DNA of 64,000 nucleotides, taken from assembly GCA_934647165.1 (NCBI GenBank), contig CAKUFA010000001.1, positions 93,836 to 157,835 of the forward strand, in the 5' to 3' direction. Of the stretch, positions 1-7,115 are shown in pieces. The DNA comes from an uncultured Clostridia bacterium. Lineage in GTDB: Bacteria; Bacillota; Clostridia; Christensenellales; Aristaeellaceae. The notes beneath the pieces are model-generated. The model saw only the letters and a program-made list of their open reading frames with translations, searched no databases and was not told where the DNA came from. Position 1 is the stretch's first letter. Each line of letters starts with the position of its first letter. Made by a program: the position numbers and the translations under genes.

Positions 1-777
1 GAGCAGCAGGGTATCGCAGTCGAAATGAATTTCGCTGCCCGGAATGGGCTGGCGCTTTTCGTCCACCTTAGCAACCGTTACGCCGGTGAGACGCTCACGA
101 CCTTCGATGTCAATAACGGTGTGGCTCAGATACAGCGGAATATCAAAGTCGTTCAGGCATTGCACAATGTTGCGGTTCAGGCCGGAGGAATAGGGCATCA
201 GTTCCACGCAGGCGAGTACCTTAGCACCCTGCAGGGTCATGCGGCGTGCCATAATCAGCCCGATATCACCACTGCCCAGGATAACCACGCGCTTGCCGGG
301 CATGTAGCCTTCCAGGTTTACAAACTTTTGCGCAGTGCCTGCTGAATAAACACCGGCGCAGCGGGTGCCGGGGGTGCCCAGCGCTCCGCGAGGACGTTCG
401 CGGCAGCCCATGGCCAGCACAATGGCTTTTGCCTTGATGATCTGCACGCCATGCTCAGCGCTCACGCATGTTACCGTGTGGTCGGCTTCCACGGAAAGCA
501 CCGTGGTGTCGCACTGGATATTGATGTTCAATTCACGCGCCCGGTCAATGTCGCGCTGGGCATATTCGGGACCGGTGAGCTCCTCCTTGAAGCGATGCAG
601 GCCGAAGCCGTTATGGATGCATTGGCGAAGAATACCGCCGGGGTTATGCTCGCGTTCAAGCACAAGCAGGTTATCTACGCCGTCCTCCCGGGCGGCAATG
701 GCAGCAGCCAGACCCGCGGGGCCGCCGCCGATGATCAGCACGTCCACGTGCAGGGCACCGTTTTCCATCACCGTCAT
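1..777 (-). CDS. NAD(P)/FAD-dependent oxidoreductase, C-terminally cut by window edge
   Basis: A flavoprotein dehydrogenase of the family that usually follows a GlpA-like glycerol-3-phosphate dehydrogenase. Only the first 259 codons are visible, because the gene runs off the left edge. The N-terminus has the FAD-binding motif VLIIGGGPAGLAAA. Redox-type segments GGILRQCIHNGFG and LAMGCRERPRG are typical of this family, and a second dinucleotide-binding stretch VVILGSGDIGLIMARR follows. The ATG at 777 lies one base after the TAA of the upstream gene, so the two are probably translationally coupled. In related operons a small CxxC protein comes next, which would be outside the window. The substrate is inferred from the neighbour and not proven. 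Confidence 0.85.
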   Translation of the reverse strand, partial: MTVMENGALHVDVLIIGGGPAGLAAAIAAREDGVDNLLVLEREHNPGGILRQCIHNGFGLHRFKEELTGPEYAQRDIDRARELNINIQCDTTVLSVEADHTVTCVSAEHGVQIIKAKAIVLAMGCRERPRGALGTPGTRCAGVYSAGTAQKFVNLEGYMPGKRVVILGSGDIGLIMARRMTLQGAKVLACVELMPYSSGLNRNIVQCLNDFDIPLYLSHTVIDIEGRERLTGVTVAKVDEKRQPIPGSEIHFDCDTLLL

Positions 778-778
778 G

Positions 779-2236
779 TTACTTTTCCTCCTTGATTGCA
801 TCATGGATGGTGCCAGTGAGCAAATAGCTGCATCCGCCGCATTTGGTAATTTCCGTCATGGGAAGGTGAAGCTCTTCGGAGAGAATTTCCGCCACGCGGG
901 GCGAGCAGAAACCGCCCTGGCAGCGACCCATGCCTGCGCGGGTGCGGCGCTTGACGCCGTCAATAGATGTTGCGCCGACGGGACGGTGGATGGCGGCACG
1001 AATCTCTGCCTCAGTCACTACTTCGCACCGGCAGACCATACGACCATAGAGCGGATTGCGCTTCACAGCCTCGGCACGCTCTTCGGTGGTCATGGCATAG
1101 AAGGGGCGGGGAAGCTTTACAGCAGGTTTGTAGTCGCTCTTTTTCACCAACTGTTGCTGGGCGGCGATCATTTCACCAAGCATTTCGCCAATGGCGGGGG
1201 CGGCAGACAGGCCGGGACTCTCGATGCCTACTGTTTCATAGGCGTTGGGTGCGTCCTTCACGGCGCCGATGACAAAGTCGCCCTTAGCCTCGTGCGCACG
1301 AATGCCGGAAAAGTTGGTGATGGTGCCGCGAGTGGTGGCGTTCGGCCAGGTCAGGCGGCTTTTGTTCAGCACAAAAGCCAGGCCGTCGGCGGTGGTACGG
1401 GTATCCAATTCGTCGGGAATATCCTCTGCGGAAGGACCAAGCAGCAGATTGCCGTGCACCGTGGGGGATACCAGCACGCCCTTGCCCATCTTGGTGGGAC
1501 ACTGGAACATGGTCTTGTGGAATGGCAGGGGATTCATACGATCCAGCAGGTAATACTGGCCGCGGCGATCGATGATCGTCAGCGGATCGTTGCTCATCAT
1601 GTTGTGGATTTTGGCGGATCCAACGCCTGCGCAGTTAATCAGCACCTTGCAGGTGTATTCGCCTTGGGTGGTTGTCACATGCCACAGATTGTCCGCATCT
1701 TCATGGCGCACGGCAGTCACTTCCGTGTTCAGGCGGAAGGAAGCGCCGTTGAGTGCGGCGTGGTCAGCCAGGGCAAAGGTCATTTCGTAAGGGCTGGTGA
1801 GTCCGCTGGTGGGTGCATCCAGTGCACAGAGTACATCGGGGTTGCAGTTGGGCTCCAAGGCGAGAATTTCGTCGCGCTCAATGATGCGCAGTCCTTCTAC
1901 GCCATTTTCCCGGCCTTGCTCCAGCAGCGTCTCCAATGTCTTACGGTCATCCTCTGTGAAGCCGATGACCAGCGCCCCGGGACGACTGTAGGCAACGCCC
2001 AGTTCCTCGGACAGCGCAGGGTACATTTTGGCGCCTTCCACGTTCAGCTTGGCCTTGAGTGTGCCGGGGTGTGCGTCGAAACCTGCGTGCACAATGCCGC
2101 TGTTGGCCTTGCTGGCTCCCTCCGCTACATCGCTTCCGCGGTCAATGACGGTGAGCGATCCTTCGTAGCGGCTGAGAACGCGAGCCAGTGAGCAGCCGGT
2201 TACGCCTGCACCAATGATGAGCATTTCAGTGTACAA
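779..2236 (-). CDS. GlpA-like FAD-dependent oxidoreductase with C-terminal BFD-type [2Fe-2S] domain
   Basis: A 485-residue flavoprotein of the glycerol-3-phosphate dehydrogenase / L-2-hydroxyglutarate oxidase (DAO) family. The FAD site is G9-A-G-V-T-G14. The C-terminal 86 residues form a BFD-like iron-sulfur region with C402xC404, C439 and C444, then a further CxxC at 466-469. This anaerobic GlpA-type layout passes electrons to the partner flavoprotein encoded next. The start is TTG at 2236: an AGGAGG lies 8 bases upstream, while the first in-frame ATG, four codons later, would be 20 bases away. It is divergent from adhE across a 340-bp AT-rich gap. A glycerol-3-phosphate substrate is likely, but other 2-hydroxyacids are possible. 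Confidence 0.85.
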   Translation of the reverse strand: MYTEMLIIGAGVTGCSLARVLSRYEGSLTVIDRGSDVAEGASKANSGIVHAGFDAHPGTLKAKLNVEGAKMYPALSEELGVAYSRPGALVIGFTEDDRKTLETLLEQGRENGVEGLRIIERDEILALEPNCNPDVLCALDAPTSGLTSPYEMTFALADHAALNGASFRLNTEVTAVRHEDADNLWHVTTTQGEYTCKVLINCAGVGSAKIHNMMSNDPLTIIDRRGQYYLLDRMNPLPFHKTMFQCPTKMGKGVLVSPTVHGNLLLGPSAEDIPDELDTRTTADGLAFVLNKSRLTWPNATTRGTITNFSGIRAHEAKGDFVIGAVKDAPNAYETVGIESPGLSAAPAIGEMLGEMIAAQQQLVKKSDYKPAVKLPRPFYAMTTEERAEAVKRNPLYGRMVCRCEVVTEAEIRAAIHRPVGATSIDGVKRRTRAGMGRCQGGFCSPRVAEILSEELHLPMTEITKCGGCSYLLTGTIHDAIKEEK

Positions 2237-2475
2237 TCAGGATTCCTCCTATCAACCGGACAGATGTGCCCGGAATGGTCTAGTCAAAAGTATAACACAT
2301 TTTTCACAGAAGGAAAAGTTCCTTTTATCAAGAAAATGTCATATTAATAAGAAACTTCTTAAAAAAGAAAGAACCATGCGTTTCTCATAGTGCAAAAGAG
2401 AATCAAGAATGCAAGAAAAATAACAATCATATAAAATAGACAAAACACGGCAGGAAAAACTCGTTACAAAAAAGA

Positions 2476-2493
2476 TTGTTTGATATTTGACAA
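2476..2493 (+). promoter_or_regulatory. Rex-like operator overlapping the adhE -35 box
   Basis: The 18-bp sequence TTGTTTGATATTTGACAA fits the clostridial Rex pattern TTGTTAA-N4-TTAACAA at 11 of its 14 defined positions. Its right arm contains the whole -35 hexamer, so a bound repressor would block RNA polymerase. Rex is an NADH-sensing repressor that often controls adhE in Firmicutes. No rex gene is in this window, so this is a motif-based inference. Confidence 0.55.
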
Positions 2494-2515
2494 ACGAAAT
2501 CAACGAGAGTATAAT
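2487..2515 (+). promoter_or_regulatory. Consensus sigma-A promoter of adhE
   Basis: TTGACA (2487-2492), a 17-bp spacer and TATAAT (2510-2515) are a perfect match to the vegetative consensus. The predicted start of transcription near 2522 leaves a leader of about 58 bases before the adhE ribosome site. The rest of the 2237-2579 gap is AT-rich, and I see no convincing gene in it. Confidence 0.85.
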
Positions 2516-2579
2516 GCAAATCGTCAAGGAAATAACAAGCGCGTATCGCTGGACAAAAGCAATCAGGAGGTTGAACATT

Positions 2580-5183
2580 ATGCAGGAACTCAGACCGATT
2601 GACTGTGTGGAAGCGCTTCAGGAGCGCATGACCCTTATGCGGAAGGCACAGCGCGAGTTTGCAACGTTCACACAGGAACAGGTGGATCACATCTTTTTTG
2701 AAGCGGCCATGGCAGCCAACAAAGCGCGCATTCCCCTGGCCAAGATGGCAGTTGAGGAAACCGGCATGGGCGTGATGGAGGATAAGGTTATCAAAAACCA
2801 TTATGCCAGCGAGTATATTTATCATGCGTATCGTAACACCAAGACGGTCGGCGTGCTGGAAGAGGATCCGGCGTTCGGTATCAAGAAAATTGCCGAACCG
2901 ATCGGTCTGGTCGCGGCAGTGATTCCGACGACTAACCCTACTTCTACCGCGATTTTTAAGGCGCTTTTGTGCCTCAAAACCCGAAATGCCATTCTCATCA
3001 GCCCTCATCCCCGAGCAAAGAAATGTACCGCAGAGGCTGCGCGCATTGTCTACGAAGCGGCTGTCAAGGCCGGCGCACCAGAAGGGATTATCGGCTGCAT
3101 TGAGTTCCCGAGTCTTGAGCTAACGGGTGAGCTGATGCACGAGGCGGATATCATCCTTGCGACAGGCGGCCCTGGCATGGTTCATGCGGCGTATTCCTCC
3201 GGTAAACCGGCGCTGGGCGTTGGTGCGGGCAACACCCCCGTTATCATTGATGAAACGGCAGATGTGAAGCTGGCTGTCAGCTCTATTATCCATTCCAAAA
3301 CGTTTGACAATGGCATGATCTGTGCTTCTGAACAAAGCGTAACGGTGCTTGATTCCATCTACGATGAAGTGCGTGCAGAGTTTGCACGGCGCGGATGCTA
3401 TTTCCTCAAGGGGAACGAGCTGGATAAGGTTCGCCACACGATTTTGATTAACGGTGCGCTGAATGCGAAAATCGTTGGTCAGAGCGCGCACACCATCGCC
3501 CAGTTGGCGGGCGTGGAAGTGCCGGAAGAGACAAAAATTCTCATTGGCGAAGTGGAGAGCGTCGATCTTTCGGAAGAATTTGCCCACGAGAAGCTTTCTC
3601 CGGTATTGGCCATGTATCACGCCAAGGACTTTGACGAAGCGCTCGATAAGGCGGAAAAACTCGTGTGCGACGGCGGCCATGGTCATACCGCGTCCCTGTA
3701 TATCCATCCGGCGCAGAAGGAAAAGATCATGAAACATGCCGAGCGCATGGAAGCATGCCGCATCGTGATCAATACGCCTTCCAGCTTCGGCGGCATCGGC
3801 GACCTGTACAACTTCAAGATGGCGCCGTCACTGACATTGGGCTGCGGTACGTGGGGCGGCAACTCGGTTTCCGAAAACGTGGGTGTGAAGCACCTGCTCA
3901 ATGTCAAAACAGTTGCTGAGAGGAGAGAGAACATGCTCTGGTTCCGTGCGCCGCAGAAGGTGTATTTCAAGAAGGGCTGCATGCCGGTGGCGCTCGATGA
4001 GCTGGGCACGGTGATGGGCAAGAAGAAGTGCTTCATCGTCACCGATACGTTCCTGTATAAGAACGGCTATGTTGCGCCGATTGAGAAGAAACTGGATGAA
4101 ATGGGAATTCAGCATACCTGCTTCTATGATGTCGCGCCCGATCCGAACCTCTCTTCCGCACTCAAGGGCGCGCAGGCAATGCGGCTGTTCGAGCCGGATT
4201 GCATCATTGCGCTGGGCGGCGGCTCTGCCATGGATGCGGGTAAAATCATGTGGGTGATGTACGAGCACCCGGAGGTGGACTTCCTGGATATGGCCATGCG
4301 CTTCATGGATATCCGCAAGCGTGTGTACACCTTCCCGAAGATGGGCGAAAAAGCATATTTCGTTGCCATCCCGACCTCTTCCGGCACGGGCTCCGAGGTT
4401 ACGCCGTTTGCCGTGATTACCGATGACCGCACGGGCACGAAGTATCCTCTGGCAGACTATGAGCTGCTGCCAAACATGGCCATTGTGGATGCGGACAACA
4501 TGATGAACCAGCCGCGGGGTCTGACCTCCGCCTCCGGTATCGATGTGCTGACCCATGGCCTGGAAGCTTATGCTTCGATGATGGCAACGGATTACACCGA
4601 TGGCCTGGCGCTGAAATCGATGAAGAACGTGTTCGATTATCTGCCGCGTGCCTATGAATACGGTGCGGCTGATCCGGAAGCGCGCCAGAAGATGGCGGAT
4701 GCGTCCTGCATGGCGGGCATGGCGTTTGCCAACGCATTCCTCGGCGTCTGCCACTCGATGGCGCATAAGCTTGGCGCATATCATCACCTGCCCCACGGTG
4801 TGGCCAACGCGCTGATGATTTGCCATGTGCTGCGGTTCAATGCGGCGGAAGTGCCAGCAAAGATGGGTACATTCCCGCAGTATGACCACCCGCATACGCT
4901 GGCACGCTATGCGGAATGCGCACGCTTCTGCGGCGTTTGCGGCAAGAACGATGAAGAAACGCTTGATTTGTTCATTGACAAGATTGAGGAGCTGAAGGCC
5001 ACAATCGGCATCAAGAAGTCCATTGCCGAATATGGCATCAGCGAGGAAATCTTCATGAGCACGTTGGATCAAATGGTGGAAGATGCGTTTGACGACCAGT
5101 GCACTGGCGCAAACCCGCGTTATCCGCTGCTGAAGGAAATCAAGGCGATGTATCTCAAGGCATACTACGGCGAAAAGGCATAA
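2580..5183 (+). CDS. adhE: Bifunctional acetaldehyde-CoA / alcohol dehydrogenase
   Basis: An 867-residue fusion that reduces acetyl-CoA to acetaldehyde and then to ethanol, using two NADH, in fermentative metabolism. The N-terminal aldehyde dehydrogenase half carries the catalytic cysteine C248 in NGMICASEQS, matching the usual position near 246. The C-terminal iron-dependent alcohol dehydrogenase half has GGGSAMDAGK near 545 and the metal-binding histidine block CHSMAHKLGAYHHLPHG near 725-745. The start is the ATG at 2580, which has AGGAGG nine bases upstream; upstream in-frame start codons would lie inside the promoter. Expression is probably redox-controlled through the Rex-like site. Confidence 0.97.
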   Translation: MQELRPIDCVEALQERMTLMRKAQREFATFTQEQVDHIFFEAAMAANKARIPLAKMAVEETGMGVMEDKVIKNHYASEYIYHAYRNTKTVGVLEEDPAFGIKKIAEPIGLVAAVIPTTNPTSTAIFKALLCLKTRNAILISPHPRAKKCTAEAARIVYEAAVKAGAPEGIIGCIEFPSLELTGELMHEADIILATGGPGMVHAAYSSGKPALGVGAGNTPVIIDETADVKLAVSSIIHSKTFDNGMICASEQSVTVLDSIYDEVRAEFARRGCYFLKGNELDKVRHTILINGALNAKIVGQSAHTIAQLAGVEVPEETKILIGEVESVDLSEEFAHEKLSPVLAMYHAKDFDEALDKAEKLVCDGGHGHTASLYIHPAQKEKIMKHAERMEACRIVINTPSSFGGIGDLYNFKMAPSLTLGCGTWGGNSVSENVGVKHLLNVKTVAERRENMLWFRAPQKVYFKKGCMPVALDELGTVMGKKKCFIVTDTFLYKNGYVAPIEKKLDEMGIQHTCFYDVAPDPNLSSALKGAQAMRLFEPDCIIALGGGSAMDAGKIMWVMYEHPEVDFLDMAMRFMDIRKRVYTFPKMGEKAYFVAIPTSSGTGSEVTPFAVITDDRTGTKYPLADYELLPNMAIVDADNMMNQPRGLTSASGIDVLTHGLEAYASMMATDYTDGLALKSMKNVFDYLPRAYEYGAADPEARQKMADASCMAGMAFANAFLGVCHSMAHKLGAYHHLPHGVANALMICHVLRFNAAEVPAKMGTFPQYDHPHTLARYAECARFCGVCGKNDEETLDLFIDKIEELKATIGIKKSIAEYGISEEIFMSTLDQMVEDAFDDQCTGANPRYPLLKEIKAMYLKAYYGEKA

Positions 5184-5198
5184 GGAGGGATCCGGCGA

Positions 5199-5948
5199 AT
5201 GAGCAGGGAAATTATCGTAGAACGCAATACCAAAACCGTGTATCGCGATGGCAACAAGATCATTAAACAGTTCAAGGCGGGCTACCCCAAGAGCGCTGTC
5301 ATCAAGGAAGCGTTTAACCATGCCCTGGCGGAGGAATCCGGATTGAATGTGCCTGCGCTGCTGGAAATGAAGAACACCGGCGAAGGATGGGCGCTGATTA
5401 TCGAAGCTGTTGATGGCAAAACGATGGCGCAGCTGATGGCCGAACAGCCGGAAAACCTGGAAGCGTTGATGGAACAGTTTGTGCAGATTCAGAGCGATAT
5501 CCATCACCACACCTGCAAGCAGATGGGGCATCTTAAGGATAAGCTGAACGCGCAGATTTCGTCCCTGCGCGATGATCTGGACGCAAGCACACGATATGAG
5601 CTGCATGTCCGCCTTGAAAACATGAAGCCGCACACGAAGATTACACATGGCGACTTCAACCCGTCCAACGTGCTCATTGGCAACGATGGCAAGGTTTACA
5701 TCCTCGACTGGGCGCATGCGGCCATCGGCAATGCCTCTGCCGATGCCGCCACCACCTATCTCCAGTTTGCACTGGAAGATCAGAAGAAGGCGGATCTGTA
5801 TCTGAAACTGTTCTGCAAAAAGAATGACATTGCCATGCAGTATGTCCAACGTTGGCTGCCAATCGTTGCTGCTGCACAGATGACCAAGAAGCATGGTGCG
5901 GAGAAAGACTTCCTCATTCGCTGGACGCAGGTTGTAGAATTTGAGTAA
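5199..5948 (+). CDS. APH/choline-kinase-fold phosphotransferase (TIGR02172-like)
   Basis: A 249-residue small-molecule kinase of the aminoglycoside/choline phosphotransferase fold. The catalytic loop HGDFNPSNV lies near 149-158, and the metal-binding ILDWAHA near 168. It resembles the putative sugar or aminoglycoside phosphotransferases grouped as TIGR02172. The gene begins 15 bases after the adhE stop, with its own GGAGG, so it is almost certainly co-transcribed with adhE. Nothing in the sequence identifies the substrate, and antibiotic resistance should not be assumed. A role linked to ethanol metabolism is suggested only by the operon. Confidence 0.75.
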   Translation: MSREIIVERNTKTVYRDGNKIIKQFKAGYPKSAVIKEAFNHALAEESGLNVPALLEMKNTGEGWALIIEAVDGKTMAQLMAEQPENLEALMEQFVQIQSDIHHHTCKQMGHLKDKLNAQISSLRDDLDASTRYELHVRLENMKPHTKITHGDFNPSNVLIGNDGKVYILDWAHAAIGNASADAATTYLQFALEDQKKADLYLKLFCKKNDIAMQYVQRWLPIVAAAQMTKKHGAEKDFLIRWTQVVEFE

Positions 5949-6057
5949 TGCCAGGCGGAGAGAAATTGGCAAATTAAAACGGTGAAAAAGAGCTATCGTT
6001 TTATTTTGCACCCAGCCGGTAGCCGGTGAATCTGCTAAAACTGAAAAACAAAAAAGA

Positions 6058-6102
6058 AAACGCCCCTTGCACCCACTCGTGAGAGTAGGGCAAGGGGCGT
6101 TT
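6058..6102 (-). terminator. Long hairpin terminator, distal of two for tRNA-Lys
   Basis: A perfect 13-bp inverted repeat (AAACGCCCCTTGC / GCAAGGGGCGTTT) with further pairing inside its loop (ACTC/GAGT). On the minus strand it is followed by TTTTCTTTTTT. On the plus strand only TTT follows, so it would be a weaker end for the adhE operon. Between it and the next terminator, a smaller hairpin (GAAAAGCC/GGCTTTTC, about 6119-6147) adds a third stem. Confidence 0.7.
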
Positions 6103-6156
6103 GCATCCAGCAGAGTGCGAAAAGCCTGATGGGGCAAGGCTTTTCAATGCATGAAA

Positions 6157-6189
6157 AAACGCTAACCTTGGTATCAAGATTAGCGTTTT
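6157..6189 (-). terminator. Proximal intrinsic terminator of tRNA-Lys
   Basis: The arms CGCTAACCTTG and CAAGATTAGCG, flanked by A4 and T4, form a stem with one wobble pair and a four-base loop. On the minus strand it is followed by six T residues. It starts five bases after the tRNA CCA end. Confidence 0.8.
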
Positions 6190-6193
6190 ATTA

Positions 6194-6269
6194 TGGTACA
6201 CCATTAGGGACTCGAACCCTAGACACCCTGATTAAGAGTCAGGTGCTCTACCAACTGAGCTAATGGTGC
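6194..6269 (-). tRNA. tRNA-Lys (CTT anticodon)
   Basis: A complete 76-nt cloverleaf with encoded CCA. The acceptor stem is GCACCAT/ATGGTGT, ending in a G-U pair. The D arm is GCTC...GAGC, the anticodon stem CCTGA/TCAGG with loop CTCTTAA (anticodon CTT, reads AAG), and the T arm TAGGG-TTCGAGT-CCCTA. Confidence 0.95.
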
Positions 6270-6303
6270 ATATCGTTTCGCGCTCTCGCGGCCAACAATA
6301 GAC

Positions 6304-6331
6304 ATTATACACGTTTCTGGAAATTTGTCAA
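6304..6331 (-). promoter_or_regulatory. Promoter of tRNA-Lys
   Basis: On the minus strand, TTGACA (6326-6331), a 16-bp spacer and TATAAT (6304-6309) lie about 35 bases upstream of the tRNA. Confidence 0.8.
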
Positions 6332-6425
6332 CACCTTTTTGAAAATTTTGCGAAATCTGCAGAAGAGATTATGCACTGCGCAGTTGAAAGAACTCAATAT
6401 GACTTCAGAAATAGGAATATTACGG

Positions 6426-6723
6426 TTATACGCCATCCTTCTTCACCCCTTCCGTAGGGGAGGTGGAAAGCTGCTTGTATACCTGATTTACGCCAGTAGA
6501 CGCAAGGCCGGACACAATACCGATAGCAACGGCATTCAGCAGGTCGTTTGCGGGGAATTCAGGCATGATGTTACATGCCAAGCACACCCAGCGCACCGCC
6601 TGCAATGCCCACAATCACAGGAATCAGTTCATCCCTGATTGCTGTGATTGCCTTTGCCGCAAGGCCGATCAGATAGGTAATGACCACGATTGCCAGTACA
6701 GTTCCCATAGTAGTAATGTCCAT
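6426..6723 (-). pseudogene. Frameshifted phage holin
   Basis: A small phage holin (Phage_holin_5_2 type) that would let a lysin cross the membrane. It begins at an ATG with AAGGAGT upstream. The first segment reads MDITTMGTVLAIVVITYLIG and continues through a second hydrophobic stretch to a TAA at 6573-6571. The second half (PEFPANDLLNAVAIGIVSGL, then ASTGVNQVYKQL) continues in another frame to 6426. Removing one A near 6572 would restore one reading frame of about 98 codons. Either this is a relic with a one-base insertion or there is a sequencing error. There is no adjacent lysin. Confidence 0.7.
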
Positions 6724-6821
6724 AGATACCACTCCTTTTAACTTGATTTTTTCAAAAAGAAAACCGTCAGAAAGGCTGCAATCCCAGCATTTTCAACGGT
6801 TCTCTAATTTGCTTGTAAGTT

Positions 6822-6882
6822 GCAAGTTTGTTGCAAGTTGGTTGCACGTTTGTTGTAAGTTTGTTGCAAGTTGGTGGCAAGT
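6822..6882. repeat. 11-bp tandem repeat (about 5.5 copies)
   Basis: The units GCAAGTTTGTT, GCAAGTTGGTT, GCACGTTTGTT, GTAAGTTTGTT and GCAAGTTGGTG follow without gaps, then a partial GCAAGT. The period is close to one turn of the DNA helix. It lies between the terminator of the small phage gene and the broken holin. Confidence 0.9.
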
Positions 6883-6885
6883 ATC

Positions 6886-6918
6886 AAAAAAGCACCTTGC
6901 GTGTGCAGGGGTGCTTTT
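6886..6918 (-). terminator. Terminator of the prophage-remnant gene pair
   Basis: AAAAGCACC pairs with GGTGCTTTT across a 13-base loop. On the minus strand it ends in six T residues. It starts at the stop codon of the upstream 65-residue gene. Confidence 0.75.
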
Positions 6919-7115
6919 CACCTGACTTCTTCAATTTCCCTAATTTCTTCAGGCCGGAACTCAATCAGCTCCCCATCAATGGAGCGAATGACAATGCTTT
7001 CACCTTCTGGGACGTTATCTTCGGGAAATATATAGTCAATCACTGTACCTGCGAACTTTTTCTGTTCTTCGGTAGTAATCAAGACCTTTCTCCCGTAATA
7101 TTTCCTGATATTCAT
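6918..7115 (-). CDS. Small phage-associated protein, candidate partner of the toxin-domain gene
   Basis: A 65-residue acidic protein, MNIRKYYGRKVLITTEE at its start and ending EIREIEEVR. The alternating short hydrophobic strands (KVLITT, GTVIDYIF, SIVIRS, LIEFRPEEI) suggest a small Sm-like or SH3-like beta barrel; that is my inference, and no family is certain. Its ATG overlaps the stop of the upstream toxin-domain gene by four bases (ATGA), so they would be translated together. This order fits a toxin with an immunity partner, or simply a conserved phage morphogenesis pair. A terminator follows immediately. Confidence 0.6.
   Translation of the reverse strand: MNIRKYYGRKVLITTEEQKKFAGTVIDYIFPEDNVPEGESIVIRSIDGELIEFRPEEIREIEEVR

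Larger units (their letters stand above)
6793..6921 (-). other. Possible 42-residue ORF across the 11-bp repeats
   Basis: From a GTG at 6921, which overlaps the stop of the upstream gene (GTGA), an open frame runs 42 codons to a TGA at 6793. It begins MKSTPAHARCFFDTC, then has an 11-residue repeat of the type QLATNLQQTCN, and ends KLENR. The repeat arises because the underlying DNA repeat is 11 bp long. No clear ribosome site precedes it, and a terminator hairpin lies inside its first third, so translation is doubtful. Confidence 0.2.

Noticed and set aside
365..2191. 608-codon open frame on the plus strand
   Set aside because: It is antisense to the FAD oxidoreductase genes, whose protein motifs and ribosome sites are clear. 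Its translation has no recognisable domain.
2339..2578. 79-codon hydrophobic open frame on the minus strand upstream of adhE
   Set aside because: It covers the adhE promoter and ribosome site, is AT-biased, and has no good ribosome site of its own.
5199..5948. Aminoglycoside resistance gene
   Set aside because: The fold is shared by many kinases. The operon with adhE and the sequence type do not support antibiotic resistance.
3828..6137. 769-codon open frame on the minus strand
   Set aside because: It is the shadow of adhE and the kinase gene, rich in H, R and L as expected of an antisense GC-rich frame, with no ribosome site.
6822..6882. Possible CRISPR-like array
   Set aside because: The units are only 11 bp long and adjacent, with no spacers.
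6680..6925. Cys/Val/Trp-rich plus-strand open frame across the 11-bp repeat
   Set aside because: Any frame of an 11-bp repeat gives an 11-residue repeat. This one runs against all phage genes and lacks a ribosome site.
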